Source of the DNA: Cyathus striatus
Taxonomy: Eukaryota > Basidiomycota > Agaricomycetes > Agaricales > Nidulariaceae
NCBI GenBank assembly: GCA_025738555.1
Contig: JAOVFP010000015.1
Location: 1,550,001 to 1,614,000 of the forward strand
Length of the DNA stretch: 64,000 nt
Direction: 5' to 3'
The notes below the pieces were generated by a model, which saw only the letters and a program-made list of their open reading frames with translations, was not told the origin of the DNA and did not search any database. The translations under genes were made by a program, and so were the position numbers. The first letter of the stretch is position 1; each line of letters opens with the position of its first letter. Shown here piece by piece: positions 53,895 to 64,000 of the stretch.

Positions 53895-53994
53895 TCTTTT
53901 GGTCTGATCTCCCTCCTGGCCTACATTCTCCACTACAACAACCTTTCATCCACTACTTTCTTTTCTCTCTCGTTATCCTAGACGTTATTCACCT

Positions 53995-55165
53995 ATGTCT
54001 TGTCCTACTTCTAATCCACCCTCATCGGCTGCGGTACCCTCCAGTGCCACCACCACAAGGAGGCGTCGTCGTCAGCCTAAGGTCGTGGACGCCGAGACTC
54101 AAAAAAATAGGGAAGCGATGGACAGGATGGTTGGCAAGATGAACTTTCGGGTTCAGCCCACCCAAGTCATGTCACGACGTCCATCTCAAACGGTGGGCAA
54201 GGGAAAAAGAAAGGCAGTGGAACTTCCACTTCCAGCGGCTAAGAGGGCTCGCATGGAGCCAGCGAATGTAAGTATCTCTACACTGCTCCTGTTAGTATGT
54301 GCTCACCGATCTGTTGCAGTCGGTCGGTTCCTCTGCTGCTCTAGAGGTAGTACCAGAATTTCTTGTGGACCCGCAGCCCGTCCCTCTTTCAATGGTTCCC
54401 GCTACGCCCTCCTCTAGCGCTTTCTCCGCTTCCTTTAACAATGCCACTGGCCCCATCGCTGGTTCTCTGTCCTTTCCTGGTGGACTGGACCTACCCAGTT
54501 CTTCAACCGCTGCTACTCCAGAGGCCGTATTAGACACGCCCTCTCTCGAGGAACCGGTTTTGACCAATAGCAAAACGGGGGAGGAATTGCTTGAGATGGC
54601 TGATCGGATTTGGCAGGAATATCTTGCCATAAATTCTGGTGTTTTGGACACCATATCAGGCCCATCTTCTCTGTCACTGGACCAGCAATGCATGATTACT
54701 CAGACAGCCTATGTTGAGCAATCCGAGGAGTACACTAACGGTGGCACTGCACCCAGTCACGAGGATGTGTCCCATTCTCAGCCCCCGTATCAGGCTCCCG
54801 CTGTGCAGCCAATGCATGACATGTTCCAGCAGGCGTTGTATCAAGCTCCTACCGTGCTTGATCCGATGGCAGGATATGCCACCATGCCCTCTGGGTACGT
54901 ATCCCAGCAGACTGTTTATCGATCCCCAGCTGTGCTGGCGCCGGTGCTGGGTGTGGCTGGTGACATGGAGGGATACGGGGCGTCGACCTACGGTGGCGAC
55001 TTCTTGCAGCGGACTCAGGCTCCTTCGATACAGTCGCCATCTACAATGGCGGGATACACCAATGCCAGTTTTGGACATTATAATATGTCTCAATATCAAG
55101 CTGCGCAAGGAGATGGTTCCATTGGTCCTAGTACAATTTTTGGGGACCGCCTGGGGTACTTCTAG
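53995..55165 (+). CDS. orphan nuclear-type protein X1, 372 aa
   Basis: Two exons in phase: 53995-54267 and 54320-55165, with a GTAAGT donor and TTGCAG acceptor. The N-terminal basic block RRRRRQPKVVDAETQKNREA, a predicted nuclear localisation region and helix, is followed by KGKRKAVELPLPAAKRAR. The middle is P/S/T-rich with a short helix (GEELLEMADRIWQEYLAIN). The C-terminal half is rich in Q/Y/P/A with YQAP, YRSP-type repeats and ends in STMAGYTNASFGHYNMSQYQ and a final GYF. X2 shares both ends. The composition suggests a transcription- or RNA-related regulator with a prion-like C-terminus (inference). I do not recognise the family. Confidence 0.78.
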
Positions 55166-55588
55166 TGGATTGGTGTGGTGTGGTGTTGGTTTTTTTCTCT
55201 TTTCTTATCTCGTGGTTGTACTGAACTGTTTTCTTTATCGGTTTTCTTCTATCTTGCTGTTGTATTGCTATCATTATCGTTATCATTTTCTTTTGTCTTT
55301 CTCATTATTAGCTATTGTAACATTGGACTTGGATTTGTAGCATGCACTAGCATCGTTTAGCATAGCATCGTAAGTATTATAGCATTAGTAAGTAGTATCA
55401 CGGAACATCATTTATAACTTTAGAAGTATCATGCATTATAAACTGTTAACATTTCGCGAAACATCGAACCCATCACTTCGACCCAGGAGGATGCGGGAGG
55501 GATGCAACACCAGTGTTAGCGAACTTGGATTCAGACAAACGATGATCTTGAAATATGTGTCATTTCGAACTAACAACAAAAACAGCAG

Positions 55589-56285
55589 CTAAATCTTAGC
55601 AACCTTCTCCTCAGTGCTCCCCGGGCTCCCTAGCTACCACGCGTACACGTACTACCCTGCTTCCCTAGCCCCAAATCAACATGGGTTGTTTGTTCGCCGA
55701 CATGGACTTTCCACGTCCTCGGTCCACCTCCGTGTAGTTGGTTACATCTATACATTACTTCCAATTAACATAATAAAAGAACAAAATAGAAGGCGACATA
55801 CGGATTCATAGCCTCAATACGAACATATTCCTCCTCCTAGCATTCCCGAAATTGTGCGTCTTCCCAAGGTCGTTGTTAACAACCTGAACACGCCCCGACT
55901 CTCACTGCTGCAGCTGGGAAGAGGTGGAGAGGGATTCCTAAATTTCAAGCTGCAGTGCGTGAAAGTCCACTAGCGAGTCTGCACAGAGTTGTACAGGATC
56001 CTGCCAAAGATGTGCTTCGTTGTCTTTAATAAGGACTTCCGCTGAGCCTGCAGTCGTGCCCTAGGGGTCTCGCCATCATCGAAGTGTATCGTTGCCTCGT
56101 CGGCGATTTTCAGCTCATGAAGACGCCGTTATGGAATGACTGGATCTAGGCACCTGCACACATACTCCGTTGAAAGTGCAATCATTGGCAAGCATTACAG
56201 ACTATTTAGACTTCAAAGAAGCGAAGCAGATCTGAACGGTGAATTAAGCACCCTCCCTGACGATAATATATGACCACTGTTTGCA
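55589..56285 (-). pseudogene. rml2: relic of the mitochondrial ribosomal protein uL2 gene (copy A)
   Basis: Parallel to 59823-60600: the stop region CTAAATCTTAG (55589), the [10 protein letters not shown] exon with an inserted TGGACCG, the exon-intron border, the AATTGTGCGTCTTCC block (55848) and CCTCGTCGGCGATTTTC (56095) all match the intact gene in order, but insertions and substitutions break every frame. It may extend weakly to about 56400. Together with X1 it shows that the duplicated unit included uL2m. Confidence 0.85.
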
Positions 56286-56999
56286 ATTGGATTCCGATTC
56301 GACGTTTGGGAACGGCAAAGCCGGCGAAGGGAAGCTCTCGCACGACAAATGCAAACAACAAATTGTGCGTCCAGACTCCGCAACTCAAGGAACCTCGACT
56401 AAGTACTCGTACTCGTCATGAAAGGACCGCACTTGCCAGATCGAACTCCGATGCTCATTCTGCTACATGTTTCTAAAATTGCTTCCCGTGTCTTGCTGAA
56501 CCTACGAGATGAAATTTAAAGGCGACTGTACAGTTCTATCAACACAAATCAGTTCAGCTTTCGTCTTCAGCATTAGGACATCATTCCGGAAACACGAAGT
56601 GATTTTAAAGTGCTGCTCCTTGTCTTCTTCAACCAGAGTCTCCTATCGGCGATTGTGCAGCCTCAGTCAGTTCGGTTCAGCTTTGGTCTTTGGTGTCGGG
56701 AAGACTGGATTCCGGAAACAAGTTGTCTGAAAAGTCTCCAGACACAGAATTCAGCAGAAAGGCGATATATTCTCTACCTTGGACAAGTTACCGTGCAAAG
56801 TCCCAACGTTGCAATACATCTCTGAGTTTTTCGAAGGGACTTGCTGTCGGTGCTTTTAGCTTACCTAATACCTTCGCCTGCGTGCTGGTGGGCGTACTGG
56901 CGCGTGTAGGAGGTTCCCATTTGGTATTTATATTTCTAAATCAATGAGTAGAAGATGACAGGTGTATAAGATTTGCAGGAATAAAACTCTGGCCTACTA

Positions 57000-57670
57000 A
57001 ATTTATGGATTTCGGTACTTGAAGTATGCTTTCATGTCCTGGCTATCGGGATTCGACAGGCGTATGTCAGAATGGCCTACAGTGGTGACGCGATGCGTAC
57101 TTGGATTTATGAACGCCCCCCCCCCAGCTCGACATCATATGTCACCCCGTATAGCTGGCAGCAAAGTGCGAATTGAAGGCCTTGTATCCCAGTTGGTGTA
57201 TCTGTGCTTTTGGTTGAGCTAGTGTTGCTCGACGCGTAATTGAGATTACGAACCGCATCCCGAGCGCGACATGCCACTCTCGATCTCGAATAGTTTCCGG
57301 CCTGAAACTATTACACCAACGGAGGCTCTTGATCCTACTTGGCGTATCGGTATTCCTAGTTGAGATGGTGGTGATGCGACGTTTCGGATGCGTGCTTGAG
57401 TATGAACGCGCACCCCAGGTTCATGCAATATGCCACATCGTATATCAGGGACAGTGTTGTGTCTGAGGCAGGATTCGAAGCTCTTGTACCCTACTTGGTG
57501 TACCTGTACACCTGCTTGAGATATTTAGTGGCAGTATGCACGTCGATTCGTTGGGACGTGAACTTTGGCTTATGAAATGCGACCTTAGCACCAATGCCAC
57601 CCAATGTCTGGAACAGTTTCCGGCCTGAAGCACGAATACAAATGAAGGCTCTGGCATCCCCCTTGGTATA
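57000..57670. repeat. degenerate minisatellite in copy B
   Basis: Units of about 130-150 bp with GGCCTTGTATCCCAGTTGGT, CTCTTGATCCTACTTGG, CTCTTGTACCCTACTTGG and AGTTTCCGGCCTGAA blocks. More units are visible than in copy A. Confidence 0.55.
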
Positions 57671-58157
57671 TCAATACGTGATGTGACTCTGAATGGTATC
57701 AGCCATCTTCTAGAGTATACCTACTACCTACAAACACTCGAGAAGTCATAAATCACACCGGCTACAACGTTACGACACTAACCACAATGACTCCCATTAG
57801 GTGCTTGCACCTTAGAAGATATTGATATGTGATACTGAAAGGTGCCATCTACACGTTCCTACTGGCTTCAAGCGCAAATGTCCTAAACTGTACCTCAATA
57901 GCTAACTTGTGCAGTAAGAAGGCACTGAAAGGTGTAGGAATGCCGCTACGGACCGTTGGGATAAAGGGGGAAGACTGTCGACTGTCATTGTTGCTATGCG
58001 ATCGTTAGCTGAACGTCCGTTTTCGACTGGAAATGACACAGTACAATGGTTTACACATGTTGCACAAGTCCAGTCACTTCATATTTGGTCAAGGAAACAA
58101 ACCTATGCAACGCGATCACGGGATTCGCGAAATATAACTTCTACGCGACGGAATGCA

Positions 58158-58166
58158 TATATAAAG
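58158..58166 (+). promoter_or_regulatory. TATA box of gene X2
   Basis: TATATAAAG about 90 bases before the ATG at 58253, with the same CACGGGATTCGCGAAATA block upstream as in X1. Confidence 0.65.
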
Positions 58167-58252
58167 TCTAATTTCTTTACTGGAATACAACATTCGTCGC
58201 TACTGCAAACTTTTATCTACTACCTACCATTTCTCTCTCACTACCATTAAGC

Positions 58253-59124
58253 ATGCCATCACAATCGACCATCCCCTCCTCCAGCCTCACACCAAAGGCT
58301 CGAGTTACGAAGCGTCGCCGTCAACCCAAGGTCGTCGATGAAGAGACGCGGAGAAACAGGGCCGCTATGAACGAGATGGCTGGGAAGTGGGACATTCGGG
58401 TTCAGCACATCCTACATGTCCCTGAAACATTCTCGGAACCCTCGCAGGAGAACGTGAAGGGCAAAAAGAAAGCGAAGGAGTCGCCTTCAGAACGTAAATC
58501 TAAGAGGATCTGCTTGGATCCTAAGGTCGTAAGTATTTCGACTTGTGTTCCTCTTGGTGCTTGCTCACTTGTTTGTTACAGCAGGCTTCAAGTTCGACTT
58601 CGGTCGATAATATCAGTGGCCCCGTCGCTGGATCATCATCCCCTGGTGCCCTTGACAGCGTCATCACCACATTGCCCTCGCTTTCTGGTCCACCGCCCGC
58701 CCCGATCAACGCTTCCAGCGTCTTTCTTAGTGACGATGTTCAAGTAGATTTAGAGCAGATATGCGCTTGATGTTTGAGGAGCAGCTTTATCCCGCTCTTC
58801 AAGCTACATCTTTCTCTGCTGGATATGCGGAGCAGCCGACGGGGTACCCAAGATGGCTCGAACGTGTACAACACAACGTACCAGCAGATGCCATGCATTC
58901 CGCCCGCCCCACTGCCCTGCCAGGGTGCCATGTACGCTCCCAACGTTCCACAGTGGGCTGGCCAGCGTCGAGATGCTTATATCGCGGCTCAGGCTTCGTC
59001 GACAATGGCGGGATACACGAACGCGAGTTTCGGGTTTAATAACATGACCCAGTATCAGGCGGGGCAGGGAGACGGGATCGTTCACTCTCGTTCGGTCTAT
59101 GAACCACGAAACGGTTACTTGTAG
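58253..59124 (+). CDS. orphan nuclear-type protein X2, paralogue of X1, possibly damaged
   Basis: Exon 1 is 58253-58528 and exon 2 starts at 58582, as in X1. N-terminus KRRRQPKVVDEETRRNRAAM with a conserved helix, then KGKKKAKESPSERKSKR. The C-terminus STMAGYTNASFGFNNMTQYQ and final GYL match X1. The middle is much shorter than in X1. The frame meets a TGA at 58768, while the X1-like helix continues one frame over (MRLMFEEQLYPAL) and returns to the first frame by about 58850. Either two compensating indels damaged the gene, or an extra intron (for example 58745-58802, GTAGAT..TTCAAG, which restores the frame) is spliced out. The paralogues keep both ends and the promoter, which argues for selection on both copies until recently. 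Confidence 0.6.
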
Positions 59125-59230
59125 AGGGGCGATGAACTTTTTCCTTTATCTTTGTTGTTGTACAGTTATCGTTATCATTTTCTTTTCATCTATCTTTTAG
59201 TTTGGGCATTGCATTGGACATACTGTGTCA

Positions 59231-59597
59231 TTCTGTATGGAGGCAACGGAGCCCCGAGCGTGACATCAAATTTCGGACTTGAGTTTAGCAACCAAGGCTA
59301 AGTTATGCGTGACAAATGTTAGAGTTAGCAACACTGAACCCAACCTGGAAGTGCCTTTACACAACCTTTAGGCTCATTTTTGGTCAGTACTTATTTTAAA
59401 TTAACTTACTACATTTAACAAGCAAGATAGAGAATATATTTGTGCTTTTTCTTGGATTTTTAGCTATTCTTGAAAATTCTGACCTTAATGTCACGCTCCC
59501 CCTGCGAAGCAACCGGTCTGCCGTGATGCGTGACAAACTATTGAATTAGCGACGCAACGGGGTCAGCGTGACGCGTGACCGTTGCCTCCATACAGAA
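59231..59597. mobile_element. MITE-like element inserted after the duplication, 367 bp
   Basis: Terminal inverted repeats TTCTGTATGGAGGCAACGG (59231) and its complement ending at 59597. The interior has ATGCGTGACAAA and GTGACGCGTGACC motifs, shared with the element at 18852. The matching place in copy A, just after TTGGACTTGG at about 55325, lacks it. No coding capacity. Confidence 0.72.
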
Positions 59598-59821
59598 CGA
59601 TACAGTATTGTACCACTTACTGGCATCATTTAGTATAGCATAGCATCGGATTGTAGCATTAGTTATATTGCGCATTATAAGCTATTATCATTTCATCAGC
59701 ACTGTCCTCCAACGATACAAGCAATACGACACCGAACGATGGCCTTGAGACACGCAACTTTGTCCAGGAATCAGAATATATTACGATTATTCCAAAGTAA
59801 CAATAAAAAAGAGCAGGTGAT

Positions 59822-61044
59822 CTAAATCTTAGTCTTAGCACCCCTCTTCTCAGTGCCCCTCGGGCGCTCTCTAACCACCATCTTGTTGGAATTCTTGGGG
59901 CCCGTAGGACCAGGTTTACGCGTACGCGTACCCTTGGTTCCCCAACCCCAAATCGACACGGGATGCTTGTTCGACTTGGACTTTCCACGTCCTCCTCCGT
60001 GAGGATGGTCACATCTATCATTATAATTAGTACAAGCGCATAGACAGGAAACTGAAAAGAGAAAACATACGCGTTCATGGCTACACCACGCACAGAAGGT
60101 CTCCAGCCCAACCACCTCCTTCTCCCTGCCTTGCCCAAATTGCGCGTCTTCCAAAGGTGATTGCTAACCTTCCCAATAGTGGCACAACACGACCTCAACA
60201 CTCTCCTAATCTCCCCACTCTGCAACTTGACATGGCAGAACCTTCCATCCTCCTCGTGGTACATGACCTGCCCGTACGTGCCTGCGCTGCGCACGAGGAT
60301 TGCTGGGCCGGTGGAAGATAGCGAGATGGAGTTGATGACTGTTCCGGTTGGGATGAGACGGAGGGGGAGGACGTTTCCTGATTTTAGAGTCATGGTTCGG
60401 AGCAGACCTATGGCGAGCACTTCGGCAGAGTCTGCGTCTGCGCCTTTGGGTATTTCACCATCGATATGTTTCACCGCCTCATCGGCGATTTTCTCGTCGA
60501 AGCCAGGGATAAAACCGACGGGAATACCACCACGGAAAGACTGGACTCTGTCCCCTGCACGCATACCCTCCGTCGCAACGATATATGACCACCTTCGATG
60601 CTCCGGAATGGTCGTGTCTTGGTTATGCAATAAAGCAATATGGGCAGATCGGCCGGGGTCATACTCGATTCGAATGACATCGCAGAGACCAGGATCTTTA
60701 CGCATAAAGTCCAAAACGCGAATACGCTGCTTGTGTCCACCACCTCTATGGCGGACCGTGATTATACCCTGATTGTTTCTGCCGCCTTTTTTCCGTTTGG
60801 CGATGGTGAGCTGGCGCACGGGGCGGCCCTTGTAGAGGTGTGGCTGGAGGGGCATTTTGAGGTGGCGGATTCCGGGGGAGACGGGTTTGTATTTCTTGTA
60901 TATGGCCTCTGTGCGGGAGAAGGCGGAGTCTGCTTCATGATGCTTTTGGTTGTCCCAGATTGCAGCGGAGGCGTAGGTGCGGGAGAGGAGGGGGCGGAGG
61001 GATTGAGAGGAGCGGGAGATGCTGCCTCGGAGGGAGGACAGCAT
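59822..61044 (-). CDS. rml2: mitochondrial large-subunit ribosomal protein uL2m
   Basis: Nuclear-encoded mitoribosome protein at the peptidyl-transferase centre. Exon 1 61044-60071, intron 60070-60015 (GTATGT..TGATAG), exon 2 60014-59822; 388 residues. The N-terminus [20 protein letters not shown] is a mitochondrial targeting peptide. Bacterial L2 blocks follow: [75 protein letters not shown]. Across the intron [16 protein letters not shown] carries the conserved histidine, and the protein ends [17 protein letters not shown] and basic residues. The frame is open far upstream of the ATG, but that part is outside the family. Intact, unlike the copy at 55589. Confidence 0.97.
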
Positions 61045-62204
61045 GGTTGGTGATGCGAAGAAATTTACGCCGGAAAAGGAAGGGGTGGAGCGAGTTGGTG
61101 TTTGTGTTGGTTTGCGTTTGGTATTATCTAAATTCACCCTACCTCTGCTGAAGTACTGTATCCTCTCTCCATAAGCCCTCTCTCTTACCTCCACATCCTC
61201 CACCCGAACACCCACATGCACAAAATATGCCATATCATCAACATTCGATGAACCCTCCTCCACCTTCCGTCCCGATGAAATGTACGATTCTAGAACCATT
61301 GTACGCTGGTGTGTTTCCGGGGTCTACGACTGCTGTCGCGGACGCTGTTTTCGTTGTGGCTACTTGTGCAGCAGCTGTCGTACCAAGCGTTGCGAGGTAG
61401 CATGTGGAGGTGAGATAAGACTTCAATGACATCCTTTGTGCGTACTGGGAATTTTCTCCAGCACCGAGAGGGTTCCAAATCAGCTTATGGGTTTGTGTTG
61501 GGTAAGTGCTCGGTTCCAAGTCACTGAAGAACCATAACTAAAACATCCCTATTATCAGGTACGAGGTACAGCACATAGCAGCTTGAATACCCTGTTACAT
61601 ATAGCACTTGTTGAACTGTACCAAGACTGGAATATAATCGATTTCTTTCTCAATCTCGTCCTGCGATGCGCCATGCAAAATCAATAAGAACCTATCGCTA
61701 CACAGAAGATCTTTGCCTGGGGTAAGTAATGGGCCGTCGAGGGCAAAAGGGAAGTGGGTGATAGGTGAGTGGGTGGTGGGTGGTGGGTGGTAGATCTTTG
61801 GTAAACACTTCTCGACAACTCAGTGCATAGGATCCAGGATTCCGGACTCCGCACGCAGTTACAAATGCGAGCAGAAACAATAAGACATTGCGTCCTCTTT
61901 GGAACGCAAAGTTCTCGCGCAGTGTCCTGGCGATAGATATGTCAAGCTACAGTAACTCTTAGGAAGCCGGTCGGTGTCGTGAGATCATGATGACGGAACG
62001 CCTCTCGAAAACCCAATGCATAGGTATTAGGATCCGCACAACGTTACAAACGCTATAGCTGGACCAGTAGGGAGACTTCAAAGCTTCACAAATTACTTTA
62101 CATCTTCTATGGACTCGAATACTTACTACCCAGATACTTACACAAAGTTCTAGCAGTATCTTTACAGACTAGTAATTCCTGTCCCAAACCTGCTGCCTGC
62201 GCAT
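61045..62204. other. intergenic, uncertain coding fragments
   Basis: Minus-strand frames at 61.13-61.52 kb read ESYISSGRKVEEGSSNVDDM and FVHVGVRVEDVE; they look protein-like but I cannot assign them or fix a start or stop. A GGGTGGTGGGTGGTGGGTGG run lies near 61770-61790. Two imperfect ~60-bp direct repeats (CTCGAcAACTCAGTGCATAGG type) lie at 61809 and 62003. Confidence 0.35.
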
Positions 62205-64000
62205 AAACACGCCCACGTGATCGAAGACTACTCAAGGCTATTTTTAGTGTTTCTGTTTCGTTGACGAGTGCATATAGCCAGCCACACTTCCCAATTTATC
62301 CAGGACATCCAAATTCCGATTCCAATTCCGAATATTTAAGACCTCGAAAGACCTCGAAGGGGGGAATCGCATCATTCTTTTCAACCACCACCATCCCAGC
62401 TACGCCCCCTCCTTCCTCTTCTACCTCCTTCCTCTTCCTCCTCACCTTCCTCTAGGCTCACGCTCACCTATAATCTATCCATGGACCATGCCTTCGTCTA
62501 CGGTAAGTTTCTTCATCATCGTCGCTCATTGACTGGCCTCCCCGTTGCTGCGGCTGACCGATGTCATAACCTTCGCAGCCTTCATCAGTCAACACAAGCT
62601 TTACCTGTTCGCGTGCGTCATATTTTCGACTTGACCTGTGGCTGACAGTTTCAATCTTCGTCAATGACACCCTCAACGTCTAATGGTACTCGTCTCATCT
62701 TCCTCCTCATTGTCGACTGACGCGTTACTGCAACTGGCAACTACCGCCACTATTACTACGACTTTCTTGCCAGGTAAGAGGTATTATCATCATGCATCGA
62801 TTGTCGCTGACACTCTCCTCCAGCAAATAGATCGCCGGGCCACTTTTATTCGCCATCACCACTGCTAAGGTTCTCTTCCTTGTCCTGAATGTCACTGACA
62901 CGGCCTCTTCAGATATTATTCATGCGCACGCACCCAGTTCATACATGTTCCACAAGATATCGTCCCTCCATACCCCCTCCTCTCCTCTCCCTCCTCATGG
63001 TCCTCGTGCACCGCAAGACGACTCGCTGCACATAGGTACGCTCCCATTTTTGCGCCTTCATCGGGGCCCCCTCACCATTTTACTGTACCTTTATTTCTCT
63101 TTTTCCTTTCCTCTCTCTCTCTTGGGTAGTGCCGCCTAGCGGAACGGGGGGTGGAGGGAGGGTGATGGCGCCCACGTTGTGCACGGACGTGACGGCGAGC
63201 AGGATGGCTGATGCCGAGCTGTGTGCGGCTGACGCGACCACGGGGGATCTCAGAAGAGGGACCGACACTCTTGCTGAGCCGAGAAAGAAGAAAGAAGAAA
63301 GAAAAGAAATTTTGTTTCCTTTTCCTCTCGCGGAGATACTTGCTGGGCTGAGTGCTGCAAGTGGGGTGCCGTGAAGCGGAGCACGGATTTCACGGGGGAG
63401 GTTGGTGCGGGTGTCTGGTACCGCGACCAATGGCCGTAGTTCGACCATCATGGGGATGGGTTGCACGAGCGAGAGCTTGTACAACTCGTTACCTCCTTCT
63501 ACTTTTTGTATATAGCTTTTACATTTCATTGGGGGCTCCTCTTCTTTTCGTGTACCTTTTTGGGTGGTGCCGTCTAGCGGAACGGGGGGTGGAGGGTAGG
63601 GGATGGCGCTCACGTTGTGTACGAACGTGATTGCGAGCAGGATGGCTGACGCTGTGCTGTGTGCGGCTGAAGCGACAATGGGGGTGTTCGGGAGAGGTAC
63701 TGGTCCCTCTCGCCGAAGTTCTTTCTTTCTTTCTCCACTCTATCATTTCCTTTTCTCGTAGAGTTTTACTTGCTGGGCTGAGTGCGGCAAGTGTAGTGGC
63801 GTGTGGCGAGACACGATACCCTGGGGGAGGTTGGTGCGGGCGGCTGACCAGTACCGTGGCCAATGGCAGTAGCTTTCTGGGGATGAGTTGTACGGGTGCG
63901 AGCCTGTACACCTCGTTACCTCCTACTCTCTGGGGATGAGTTGTATGGGTGAGAGCCTGTACACCTCGTTGCCTCCTTTGGTTGTGTTCTCTGGGGATGA
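62205..64000 (+). mobile_element. composite repeat element, arm 2 (cut by window end)
   Basis: Reverse complement of arm 1. Reads AACACGCCCACGTG at the outer edge, the promoter-like AATATTTAAGACC at 62330, ATG at 62481 with GTAAGT at 62503, then short blocks separated by intron-like segments, and ~438-bp tandem units starting GCCGCCTAGCGGAACGGGG (63131) and GCCGTCTAGCGGAACGGGG (63569). A shorter ~60-bp unit (TCTGGGGATGAGTTGTA) is repeated near 63890-63990. The element continues beyond the window. Confidence 0.6.

Larger units (their letters stand above)
52540..56285. repeat. tandem segmental duplication, copy A
   Basis: Aligns by eye along its length with 56510-60600: the AAAGGCGATTGTACCGTT block, TATTTATATTTCTAAATCA, GTACTTGAAGTATGCTTT, the degenerate minisatellite, the GATTCGCGAAATA plus TATA promoter block, gene X1, its T-rich 3' flank and a relic of the uL2m gene. 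Divergence is substantial (rough impression: a quarter to a third of positions in non-coding parts). Confidence 0.85.
56510..60600. repeat. tandem segmental duplication, copy B
   Basis: Counterpart of copy A. It adds an internal ~120-bp direct repeat (AAAGGCGACTGTACAG at 56518 and CGGCGATTGTGCAG at 56645), a longer minisatellite and a MITE at 59231 that is absent from copy A. It contains X2 and the intact uL2m 3' half; the gene itself continues to 61044. Confidence 0.85.

Noticed and set aside
61045..61299. N-terminal extension of uL2m (longest ORF of 546 codons)
   Set aside because: The upstream part does not resemble the family, and the ATG at 61044 begins a typical mitochondrial targeting peptide. 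The ORF's C-terminal part past 60070 is intron.

Overview
This window reads as nuclear DNA of a basidiomycete fungus, most likely a mushroom-forming Agaricomycete. The genes are broken by many introns of about 50-65 bases with GT..AG ends and CTNAC/CTGAC branch-like sites. The recognisable families are typical of that group: a long F-box family protein, a short single-domain expansin-like protein, a cysteine-rich secreted 'glycopeptide'-type protein and an F-box-like orphan. Because exons are short, most genes are invisible as long open frames. I joined exons by hand and report a model only where splice sites and reading phase agree or where I state what fails.

Layout. 0.7-3.6 kb: an intact 13-exon Pumilio/PUF gene (-). 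10.0-10.3 kb: a local tandem repeat. 10.6-12.9 kb: an F-box gene (-), with a possible divergent gene at 13.2 kb. 13.6-25.5 kb: a long gene-poor stretch with a small inverted-repeat transposon and a decayed copy of a repeat found later. 25.6-26.5 kb: an 8-exon secreted cysteine-rich gene (-) that lacks a visible start codon. 28 kb: a small hypothetical gene (-) with a TATA box. 31.4-32.3 kb: relic of a METTL-type methyltransferase (+). 33.0-34.9 kb: composite repeat, arm 1. 36.3-36.9 kb: a TA-flanked mariner-like MITE. 37.2-38.3 kb: F-box-like gene (+). 40.6-44.3 kb: a compact gene block (expansin-like, SCI1-like and two tentative hypothetical genes, all +). 47.9-52.0 kb: relic of the helicase gene rvb2 (-), intact GON7 (+), relic of the spliceosomal gene dib1 (-). 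52.5-60.6 kb: a tandem segmental duplication, each copy holding a degenerate minisatellite, an orphan nuclear-type gene (called X1 and X2 here) and a copy of the mitochondrial ribosomal protein uL2 gene; the uL2 gene is intact in copy B (to 61.0 kb) and a relic in copy A. 62.2-64.0 kb: composite repeat arm 2, inverted relative to arm 1 and running off the end.

The striking property is the mix of intact housekeeping genes with intron-containing, internally deleted relics of other housekeeping genes (rvb2, dib1, uL2m, a methyltransferase), together with small inverted-repeat elements. This suggests segmental duplication followed by decay. The orphan pair X1/X2, the two-armed composite repeat and the start-less secreted gene are the most promising undescribed items.
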